Shown: piece by piece, positions 34,052-43,301 of the stretch
How the letters are laid out: each line of letters begins with the position of its first letter
Numbering within the stretch: position 1 is the first letter of the stretch
The notes under the pieces: model-generated
The model's database searches: none
Told to the model about the DNA's origin: nothing
What the model saw: the letters and a program-made list of their open reading frames with translations, nothing else
Assembly: GCF_004210375.1 (NCBI RefSeq)
Contig: NC_134825.1
Location: 70,423,558-70,487,557, forward strand
Direction of reading: 5' to 3'
Length of the DNA stretch: 64,000 nt
From: Tachypleus tridentatus
Lineage: Eukaryota; Arthropoda; Merostomata; Xiphosura; Limulidae
Program-made: the position numbers and the translations under genes

Positions 34052-34459
34052 ATGTTCCATCTAGTTCCATTACTGGAACAAGCATGTCTACAACAACAAC
34101 GGTTCAGTACGTGTGAATTCTGTGGGAAAATATTTAAGAACGTTGGCAACCTGGCAGTACACAGACGGTCCCACACAGGTGAAACACCATATAAATGTAG
34201 AATCTGTAATTATGCATGTGCTCAGAGTTCCAAATTAACCCGTCATATGAAGACTCACGGTTCGTTCGTAAGGAATGTGTATCGTTGTCCTATTTGTGAA
34301 ATGCCTTTCTCAGTGATAAGTACATCGGAGAAACACATGAAGAAATGTGTTATAGATCACGACTCGAAGTTAGTAAACAAGCATAAAGATTTCTTGACTA
34401 GCAAAATGAATAAACGGTTAAGTGTAACTACCAAGTCGGACTCAAGAGAAACGTTTTAA
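34052..34459 (+). pseudogene. C-terminal three-finger cluster of the BCL11-like pseudogene (open frame)
   Basis: An uninterrupted 135-codon frame includes finger 1 [20 protein letters not shown] (C-x2-C, H-x3-H with the next residues), linker HTGETPYKC, finger 2 [21 protein letters not shown], and finger 3 [20 protein letters not shown]. This follows BCL11 fingers 4-6 closely. In finger 3 the last zinc ligand His, expected after HMKKW, is replaced (HMKKCV). The first two fingers keep all ligands. The in-frame ATG at 34052 lies in a shifted frame relative to the upstream exon, so the first 20 or so residues are not ancestral. Confidence 0.85.
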
Positions 34460-35015
34460 AAACTTAAAACGTTTAGTTGAGTGTCATAATTATTGATGTT
34501 TGTACATGATTAATACAATATGAATTGCTTTGGATAAAAACAATCAGTAACCAGTGTTTTGGATGCGACTATTCAAAAGTGCTTTAAACTAACTCGTTTA
34601 ATATATCAGCGATACTTCTTTGTGTTCCGACGTTTCACATCGTGTTGGCAGACCAGCACAGATAAAAAATTAATTGTTAAATTTTTATAGTATATATTTT
34701 ACTCTTTTTCAAGGTTTCTTTTTCTACGTTAAAGTATTGTTAAACATGGAAAAGTGTACATATTTTTTCTTGTGTTACGTAAGGTAAAATATTCAATCAC
34801 ATTTGTATTAAGGAAAAAACGAACGGTAAATAAAGAACTCCCTAATGAGGAACTCTGTTATGATTTTTAAGTTAGGAAAATAAAAAAGGATTTAGATTAA
34901 ACAAAAATCTTCATCACTCCCTTTATGTATTGAAACGGTGTTTATTTCTTCAACATTTTAATTAGCGTAAACACTGCGTTGGTTAGAAGTGTACTAAAAG
35001 ATCAGAGTTTTGAAA
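34460..35015. other. Probable former 3' UTR; nothing else recognised
   Basis: AT-rich downstream flank of the BCL11-like pseudogene. An AATAAA-type hexamer occurs in the AT-rich run, but so many exist by chance that I assign none. Confidence 0.35.
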
Positions 35016-35285
35016 TGTTTTGAATTTCGCGCAAAGCTACACGAGGGCTATCTGCGCTAGTCGTCCCTAATTTAGCAGTGTAAGACTAGAGAGAAAGCAG
35101 CTAGTCATCACCACCCACTGCCAACTCTTGGGCTGCTCTTTTACTAATGAATAGTGGGATTGACAGTTACATTATAACGCCTCCATGGCTGAAAGGGAAA
35201 GCATGTTTGGTGCGACAGGGATTCGAACCCGCGACTCTCAGATTACGAATCGAGCACCCTAACCACTTGGTCATGTCGAGCCCTT
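35016..35285 (-). repeat. SINE family A, near full length
   Basis: Tail (TTTCGCGCAAAGCTACACGA), body (CATCACCACCCACTGCCAACT) and head (GGGATTCGAACCCGCGACTC) are intact; the outer head is slightly diverged (GGTCATGTCGAGCCC). Confidence 0.92.
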
Positions 35286-38200
35286 CAGGCGGGAGTAGTC
35301 ATGAAATTAGTTGGAAATTACTTCTTATTACATCAGTTCATTTGTTTTTGTGTATTACGTTGATTCATTTAGTACAAAAAATGGTAAAGACGAAAGAGTG
35401 TTATATTCAAGAATCAAAAATTACCTAAGAGACGTCAAATAGAAGCTCTTGATAAATGTTATCCCAATAAAACACTATAGAATATATTCAATTCTCTGTA
35501 CATATAAATATCTGATCACACATAAACACACCACACAACTGTTGCTAATAGGTCTCATTAAACCCAAAACACACAAAAATACGCATATTTAAGCGTAATT
35601 AATAAAGTATCCTGTTAAATATCTCATCTTTACGATTATTTACAAACCTCCTGACTAAGTCGACTTCTTCGTCAAAAAAGATAGAGCTAAATAACTTACT
35701 ATCAAGATTAATAATATTACTGGGAGTTTCAAGTTTCTTAAGAAGATCAAAGTGTTTATTATGTGTGTTGGAACAAAATCCAAACCTTTACGAAATAGCC
35801 CTTATGCAAGCTACGACAGTTTTTCCGAGGGATAATCTCAGAGGAATACCTTCCTTATTATCTTTGGAAATATAAAGTTCAGGTGAGTTACTAGTATTTG
35901 GACTAATATTATTTACTAAATGTTTTTTGAAATGTTAAGTTGATGTCTGTCTTCTTTATTATATATTTACATTTGCTCCCAATGCTAGTAGTGTCGTCCA
36001 TTATAGTTTTTTTATTGTTGTCGTTGTTTTGTTAATCTTTTATCATCTGAACATATCACTTTGTATCCATGACAAAAACCCTACCTTAATGTGAATTTTT
36101 AAAAATTAAGCTATCATCACTTTTTCTAGTTTTCACAGCTTTCTTTCTGAAATAGTAAATGTTATCTCTAGGTCTATAACGCATAGAAATTTTGAGTAAA
36201 GGGCATACTTTATATCTAAACTTTTTACATTTAAGTTCCATGCCATTATCCACTTTTATAGCAAAGAATATAGTCAATCAAACACAAAAATTAAAATATT
36301 GTAATTGTGGTACAAAACCTAAATATAGAGCGACTATATTCGAAGCCGAAAAACCGGTACAGCCAACCCTTATCCTCATTATAAAAATGGTTATGACAAA
36401 TTTGAAATAAGTTAACTTTCACTTCATTTATTTTAAATTTGACGAACTTTCTACAATAATTTTAGCATTATTTGAAAAGTTTTAAGACATATTTTTGTAA
36501 AGAAGTTCTTTATTATTATTAGTCATAAAATTCAGTACTTGTCAAGTGTGTTTTGACGATGAACACCATCTTAACTGTCTGCACATTCAGACATGCGCAG
36601 ACCTGGGTTTCTCAACAGCAAAGACGAAATTTTGAAGTAAGGTTAGGGCTATAGAGTTCGTCTTGGATTAATGAGGAAGTTAAATAGGCTTACTGAGTGA
36701 CCGACAGTTTGATATCTTTACCGGAACACGAAACCCGATCTTTGAAGAGTCACACGTTAGATCTTGTTGAATTTTAGTTGCGCAGTTGATCACTCAAAGT
36801 AATCTCAGTTTGTTCGTCCTGACTATAATGTTTTCGTTATCACAAATTTAATAAGATGTCTGCCGTAATGAAGATATACATTTCTAGGCATATGTATTTA
36901 AATGAGTACAGGTAGAACAACAAAACCTGGGATTCTTGATATCAAAGAGTTTCAATATTTCGAGGAGTGGATTATGAGTTAAGTATATTTTGTTATCCAT
37001 AAACGTTTTCATATTGGCAAAATTCCTAAACTTTGTCCAGCACGTCTTTCACTACAAATAGTATATGCTCTCTCATCTACCAACCAACGAAAGTATTCAT
37101 CATTATTACAATAACCGATTAAACTTTTGTTATTTTGGTTATATTTTTGTGACAGTTCTTTTTTCTATGCTGTTATTGACCACATTTGACAACAGTACTT
37201 ATAATTATGTTTGACGTCTTGAAGTAAATCAATCTTTTCTACATTATCAAAAACTTATTATTAAGCCTATTATATCAGTTTATACGTGTTTTGCAAGACC
37301 CGCTGAAGCCTTGAGAATGAAACACGACCTTAAAAAGAATTAATTTCTTTTTCTGGGGTAATAGGTCGTTTTTATTACTGTTGAACCAAGTTGGTCTTTT
37401 TTTTTTTTATCAGGAAATTACATGAAATTGGAAATGTCATATGAAACAGATATATTTATTATCAAACAAATTACATTAGCAGTTACTACTATGAACCAGA
37501 TTTGTCCCTAACCTTAAATTTCAAAGTAACTAATATGATATATTATACATTAACAAAGTAATCGTCATCGTAAACTACTAATATGATTTACTGTTCCACA
37601 TTGTTAGAGAATAGAAACTTCAATTAACTTATCTATTTGTATGAAAACAACTGTTTGTTTGTAATTTAAACTTTACAAAATGTAGATTTAATATTTAATT
37701 AATGGCTCATTCTACATATAAATCAATATTTTCATAATAGTTCTAGATCTCCCCATTGAGTCCAGACATTTCCAGCACAGCTTTAAAATTTTCATACAAA
37801 TGTGATGATATGCTCAACACTTAATTTAATATCCCGCTTTCATCTTGCTTGATTATACCACGTGGAATATCTCGTGAGAGTAAAGGTCGTTCGTATCTGG
37901 TTTGCCCTTCAATAAATCAAACTTTTCCTGGCAACAAAATATGAGTTACAATTTTGTACTTTTTGCAAAATGCAATAGATATATTCATGCAACACACATA
38001 TTGTAAATGAAAATTATGAAATCATATGTAATTGTAACAATGAATATATGAGTATACTACATATTTATATGCCTTTGTGTTATAATAGTATTTATTCTGA
38101 GTATCATTTACTCTGTAGATGTGCTGATTTTACATAACATGTGGTCAATAAAGCCGCAGCGTTCATTTCTGTCTAGCGTCCCTCTACTCTTTTGTCAGTC

Positions 38201-38608
38201 TCTAAGCGATAATTCCTCTCCTGTCCTTAAGATTGTTTGTCATGCACACTGTTAAAAAATGTCGACTGCAGTTCTACAGTAGTAGTCAAACATTCTGCGT
38301 CAAACATCTGATAAAAAGTTAAAATTAAAGTAAGATTCATAAAAGGAAATCAAGGTAAAACAAATAAAGTTTAATTTTTGAATTAAAAACATAAATAACA
38401 TTAAATCCAATTTTTACATCTAGTTTACAGCAGTAAGAGAAAAACTACAGTAATACAAGTTGTAAAGGACTTTCTGTAGCATAATTGTAATTATAATTTG
38501 CCAGGATGACTAACGGGTAAGTTCAAAAATCAGCGTTAGTCACCTGAAGTTGGCCTTTTCAGTCCTTGTTTCGACTTACTTGACGTTTTGACCATTTTCA
38601 GAAAGTTT
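35286..38608. other. No recognisable feature
   Basis: A 3.3 kb AT-rich stretch without coding-like frames. ORFs at 36086-36277 and 36192-36410 overlap antisense and look like chance. Confidence 0.45.
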
Positions 38609-38776
38609 TGTTTGTTTGTTTTGGAATTTCACACAAAGCCACACGAGGGCTATCTATGCTAGCCGTCCCTAATTTAGCAGCGTAAGACTAGAGGGAAGGC
38701 AGCTAGTCATCACCACCCACCGCCAACTTCTGGGCTACTCTTTTACCAACGAATAGTGGGATTGACCGTCACATTT
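38609..38776 (-). repeat. SINE family A, head-truncated copy
   Basis: Tail and body are present (CACAAAGCCACACGAGGGCT to GTGGGATTGACCGTCACATT) but the copy stops before the tRNA-like head. In sense orientation this is a 5' truncation. Confidence 0.9.
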
Positions 38777-38779
38777 TAT

Positions 38780-39115
38780 TTAAGTTTTTATTTGGAGAAT
38801 CAATAATAAAAAAGGAATATTTCGGTGCCTACTGACCTCACCTACCTTGGAGACCTACGAGAGGACGTACTACAATGCCAAACAAGGATACTGCAGCAAC
38901 GCCAGGGTTTCGTGAGCACAGATACGTGGGTGGATGTTTAAATCCCAGAGGAGGAAACCCAAACACCAGGGGACATCAGTTACAATGTCCAGAACACCTG
39001 TTGAGAACATCCAAGCCGACTGACCCAATGGGGGTTTTACCCACCATGCCCCGTTCTAACTAACAGGACTTCAAGATGAACAAAGTGGTGAGGTTTGGGT
39101 ATTTTTGGATATAAG
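38780..39115. repeat. Unidentified less AT-rich segment, possible repeat
   Basis: Contains CTACCTTGGAGACCTACGAG, GAGGAAACCCAAACACCAGG and TTTTACCCACCATGCCCCG, clearly less AT-rich than its flanks, and abuts the truncated SINE. A 62-codon ORF (38875-39063) runs through it. I do not recognise it; it may be part of an unclassified repeat. Confidence 0.3.
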
Positions 39116-39484
39116 TTTCCCTTACCTCATTATACAGGTCAGAACTTCAGGAACATGGCACAGATAGCCCAGCTGCTTTGTGCCATAAAACACCAAAATC
39201 AACTTTAAGAACTTTCCATGCCTAGTTAATAAATACGCCATAATCGCATACAGAACACTTACTTCGAAGTATAAGAAAGTTATATGAATATACATTTTAC
39301 AGATATATTCTAAATTAGTTATAGAAGGGTAAAGTTATCGTTTATTCCATCTGTGACCCTGTAATATATTTTGAATCATTTATCACATTCAGTAAAACTT
39401 AACTTGGATTTTCCTCGTTTCTTCTGTTTACACAATTGACAATAATCTAGGCAGTAGTTCTCTTTCCTAAAACAAGACAGAAAC
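39116..39484. other. No recognisable feature
   Basis: AT-rich sequence left of the Penelope-like element. Confidence 0.4.
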
Positions 39485-41098
39485 CTAAAATATCTGAAAG
39501 CAGATAAGGGAAACACTATAGTCAAAATGAATATGAATGAATACATCCAAAAAATGAAGAACATCCTATCAGACACAAACAAATTTAACAATGACACACG
39601 AAACGCAACTAAACAAAATACTACTAAAAATGAAAAAAAGCCAACACAATTTCACAAACACTTTATTCCTACCTACGCAAAACTGACTCACGCACACCAC
39701 AAATATACGGCATCCCCAAACCTCATAAACCAGATTGTCCATTACGACCAATAATGACCACATATGAATCGTTTAATTACAGTCTTGGTGAATACATAGC
39801 ATGGGCATTCTTCAAATATGTAACATCAGCCAGTTCATTGATCAAAGACTCTTTTAACTTCAAGTCTAATCTTAATCAAGTTAATCATAAAGCCTCAATG
39901 GCCAATTTCGATGTTATATCCCTCTTTACAGAAGTTCCAACTGCTGAAGCCTGTTAAATAGCCTTAGAACACTATTTCCGAAACCCTAATCCATCAATAC
40001 ATTCCCAGCGACCAATTAGCAACTCTCATAAAATTCACTACGATGAAGACAAACTTCAAGTTCAACAACCACAACAACATATATACAAATGGCCTGAGCT
40101 TGGGCAACCCAGTACCACCAGTTCTAGTCAATATTTTTATGACACAAGTTGAAACACAAGCAATTAACACAGCATTATATCCACCACTACACTGATACAG
40201 TTATGTTGATGACACGATTGCGGGATTCAGATCTACAGAACACACACTTAATTTTTTCAATCACATTAACTCTATACATCCCAACATTAACTTCACATGT
40301 GAACAGGAAGAAAACAATCACATATTATTTCTTAACCTCAAAATTACAAGAACCGATACACAATTTAAAACAGAAGTCCACCGAAAAATCACCCATACTA
40401 GACTATACATTCCTTGGGACTCAGCACATGAAACAAAACAAAAACTCAACATACTAAGAAACCAAATAAACACAGCCATAAAACTATGTTCACCAGATAA
40501 AATTAACGACGAATTAGACAGCATGAAACAATACTTCATCAACATAAATAAGTTTTCTCCATAAACCGTAGAAAACATTATATGCACACACCTAGACATA
40601 AAGCAAAATCAACTAACAAAAGCAAATATATCCCACGAATTAAAAAATCACGAAACCATATACTGCTGCATACAATATATTCTCGACATCAGCAGAAAAA
40701 TAACCAATATTTGGCAAAAACGTTTAACAAAATATGACATTCCAGTTAATACCAAATTTATTCAAAAACCAGGCACAAAACTGAGGTCTATACTATGTTA
40801 AAACTACACTGACAAACACCACACCAACATTAATTATAAAATATAATGTGATAACTGCCACGACTTCTATATTGGAGAAACAAGTAGAAAAATGGAAACC
40901 AGATTCAAAGAACATAAAAAGTCACCTTCACACGTTTTCGAACACTGCAAGTCAAATAAACACAACATAACCATAGAAAACACTCAAATACTAAATAAAA
41001 AAACAAACATAAACAAACGCAAAATTACAGAAGCCTTACTTATACAACTCAAGCCCAAAATAAACCAATACAAAGGAACACCTTTATCCCTATATTAA
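39485..41098 (+). pseudogene. Penelope-like RT and GIY-YIG endonuclease, broken
   Basis: Landmarks in order across frames: LKADKGNTIVK; PIMTTYESFNYSLGEYIA; motif A MANFDVISLFTEVPTAEAC; motif B GLSLGNPVPPVLVNIF; motif C YVDDTIAGF at 40202-40228 (catalytic Asp pair retained); NHILFLNLKITRTDTQFKT-type block; the GIY-YIG region CDNCHDFYIGETSRKMET followed by RFKEHKKSPSHVFEHC; and a C-terminal EALLIQLKPKINQYKG. Frame changes or stops occur near 39752, 39956, 40020-40150, 40190, 40562, 40799 and 40845. The endonuclease would nick target DNA and the RT would copy from the nick. Confidence 0.9.
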
Positions 41099-41248
41099 AA
41101 AATAATATAATAACTAATAATAATAAAATAAATAATATAAAATTATATGTTCAAACATCTAAACACGCCCTCTACATTCCGACACTCAGTTACACAACCC
41201 CTTTCAAACATGTGGTCAGCTTCCGGTCAGTTACTTCTTTCTTTCTTT

Positions 41249-41290
41249 GTGAACCTGACGATGACCGAAGAAGGTCGTAACGTTGTTCGC
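41249..41290 (+). ncRNA. Hammerhead-ribozyme-like motif in the Penelope-like 3' region
   Basis: GTGAAC (41249-41254) can pair with GTTCGC (41285-41290) as stem I, with one G-U pair. CTGACGA (41255-41261) fits the CUGANGA core. TGACC/GGTCG close stem II around a GAAGAA loop. GTAAC follows where GAAAC is expected, and ACGT could form a short self-complementary stem III as in dimer-active retroelement hammerheads. Differences from consensus: A to T in the second core strand, and a weak U-G pair at the stem II base. Hammerheads in Penelope-like elements are established in the literature; this copy may be inactive. Confidence 0.5.
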
Positions 41291-41385
41291 TCCTCTACGT
41301 AAAAAAACAAACTCTCAACCCAAACGAGCCGTTTTTACATATATATTTTTCTCTACAACTGGGTTTTCTCGACATCACTGAGTAC

Positions 41386-41842
41386 TCTTTCGTTGTATTA
41401 AGTTTGAATAATTCTTAAGCGCTTAAAAATAGTTACATTTGTAAGTTCTAAATCTACCTCAATTCTTGCAACACAGAGGTGACCACAAGTCCTTTACAGA
41501 CAATGGATAGTAACCGTGCTGAATTTATAAAAAAAACGTTGATAAAAATGAGAAATGACATATCTAAATAGTTTTGTTTTATTCAAAAGTTATTTTGGAA
41601 ATTAGTATTCAACAGAAAATATTTAAAGAAATATGATCTTTCGAATCCAGGAAAAAAAGCCACAATACGAACACATGTATTTAGAAGCGCTTCCACATAA
41701 TAAAATCTGATCCCTTCAGCTGCGTCTTTATTTAAGCGACAGTAAACACCATTATACAACAGAAAGCTATTGCCAACCCACCTCAACGAAGAATTCATCG
41801 ACACCATGTGCAAGCTACAAGAACGTTTTCACAACTTGTGTG
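41386..41842. other. No recognisable feature
   Basis: AT-rich sequence. The 76-codon minus ORF at 41583-41813 has no recognisable content. Confidence 0.4.
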
Positions 41843-42092
41843 GGCCCGGCATGGCCAAGCGTGTTAAGGCGTTCGCGGGTTCGAATCCCGGTCGCACCAA
41901 ACATGCTCGTCCTTTTCAGCCGTATGGGTGTTATAATGTGACGGTCAATCCCACTACTGGTTGGTAAAAGAGTAGGCCAAGAGTTGACGGTGGATGGTGA
42001 TGACTAGCTGCCTTTCTTCTAGTCTTTCACTGGTAAATTAAGGATAGCTAGCGCAGATAGCCCTCGTGTAGCTTTGCGTGAAATTCAAAACA
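41843..42092 (+). repeat. SINE family A with a deletion in the tRNA-like head
   Basis: Head GGCCCGGCATGGCCAAGCGT is followed almost directly by GGCGTTCGCGGGTTCGAATC, so about 20 bases between A and B boxes present in the 18373 copy are missing. The rest of body and tail are complete. Confidence 0.92.
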
Positions 42093-43299
42093 ATTTTCTT
42101 TAACTGACGTTACTCTCTACATCTTTATAATTACCTTTTACCACTTTTCTGTCCGTTTAATTTAATTTTTCCGTTTTTATACATTTTTACCAACTTTTAA
42201 GATGTCTTCGTTTATAATGTCTTTACTTAGAATAAGGTTATTCACACAGCATTCTTATTTAAAGAAATAAGGAAAAATATATCTTTTAACAAACAGAATG
42301 TGCAAAAAAGTGTTTGTATAAAGACTACAATGGTCTTTTTTCTTGTTTAGAAGCATACTGAAGTACAAAATAAAACTTACTTGATTTGAAACATCTGAAT
42401 TGCATTTGCGAACAACTCGAAACGTCGTCCAAAAATTTTCTAAGGCAGATCCAATCCACAGATGTCTTCAATCCAGTACAATAGTCCTTACGTAAAATTA
42501 TTAAATGAGTATGGTACTATTAGGCTTGTGTTCAACTGGACTACACTATAAATGCTATTTTGCTCTACTAGATTACAAGTTCCACAATCGAGACTGTTAC
42601 ACAAACTTTTTACTGTATGATTTACCAAGTACACTTGGCCAACAGTACGTACTGTAGTGCAGAAGAGTCGATAAAAAAAAGCCTTTGTAAACAAAGAAAA
42701 CGCTCGAATTCAAATCCAAAACAAACGGATTATTAATAAAACGCTCTTTTTGAGAACCAAGTCCTAGAGCGCTATCCCACAATTCTAGATTACTTACATC
42801 GGTGATCAAAGGGAAATTAATTCCTAGCTTATGACAACCTGTACAAGTCTCTGGACCACTCCTTCACTGAGGTGCAGTCAAACTATTAAGTGAGAGACGG
42901 TACATAAGTGTGGTAATGGAAGAAAAATCACTCTTTAATGACCTATGTATTAAGTGATAATCTTGGAACAAGACAATTTAAGCAATCCAATGACTACCTG
43001 CATTCTGTTTATATGGGCGTGATTAATCGTAGCACAACTGTTCCAGAAGTTTTGAAAAATATTCTAAATAAAGTTCTATTATATTCTACTTACAGACGGG
43101 TTAAACCTTGTAGTTTTTATGTGTTACAACTACCCATAGTTCAACCATCGTCTAATAAATTTAATCACTTCATAACGTGCTGAAATTCTATCAGGCATTT
43201 AACATTAGTATTTTCAATGGTTAAATATTAACGTAAAAACATTATTGGGAAAAAATTATAGTAGAGTTACTTTTTGATACATATGTTTACGTTAGAATA
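42093..43299. other. No recognisable feature
   Basis: AT-rich with chance ORFs at 42488-42694, 42597-42809 and 42938-43183. Confidence 0.45.
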
Positions 43300-43301
43300 T
43301 A

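Larger units (their letters stand above)
28103..34459 (+). pseudogene. BCL11-type (BCL11A/B, fly CG9650) zinc-finger gene, intron-bearing pseudogene
   Basis: Two exons are recognisable: 28103-28463 and 30887-34459, the second interrupted by a Tc1-like element at 31482-32945. The 28103 acceptor follows TTTCTCTTTGTCAG. The 28463 donor (GAG|GTAGAT) and the 30887 acceptor (TTTTTTTCAG) join in phase 1 to give Glu-Pro-Ser-Arg-Tyr, matching the BCL11 EPSSY junction I remember. Family landmarks in order: N-terminal CCHC finger, EPSRY finger, RLRQLAG, a two-finger block, and the C-terminal three-finger cluster. BCL11 proteins are nuclear transcription factors of neural and blood development. Lesions: frameshift near 28215-28230; about 2 extra bases near 30905; stop at 31138; the insertion; a stop in the second-block finger near 33340; frameshift near 34107. 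The retained intron rules out a processed copy. Confidence 0.88.
30887..34459 (+). pseudogene. BCL11-like large 3' exon (interrupted)
   Basis: The first finger reads TATTTA then TGCTACACTTGTATGCAG; two extra bases between them break the frame. After them come QYFTKARMLLQYVQHIHGIK and IYLDANS, parallel to the BCL11 finger ending in HGLRIYLESE. After the Tc1 insertion, SNRLRQLAGA parallels BCL11 RRLRELAGN, followed by a worn two-finger block (CEFSGRSIKFHEGLMAHLK, KTYKCRISVQAYSQDSNLR and a stop). An acidic stretch (ENEENDEEGNLEEEKLEEK) separates it from the last fingers. Low constraint is evident over most of the exon. Confidence 0.85.
39485..41385 (+). mobile_element. Penelope-like retroelement, 5'-truncated
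   Basis: The coding part begins abruptly at YLKADKGNTIVKMNM (about 39490), runs through reverse transcriptase and ends in a GIY-YIG endonuclease domain, followed by a 3' region with a hammerhead-like motif (41249-41290) and sequence ending near 41385. RT plus C-terminal GIY-YIG is diagnostic of Penelope-like elements. 5' truncation is common in them. Confidence 0.9.
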
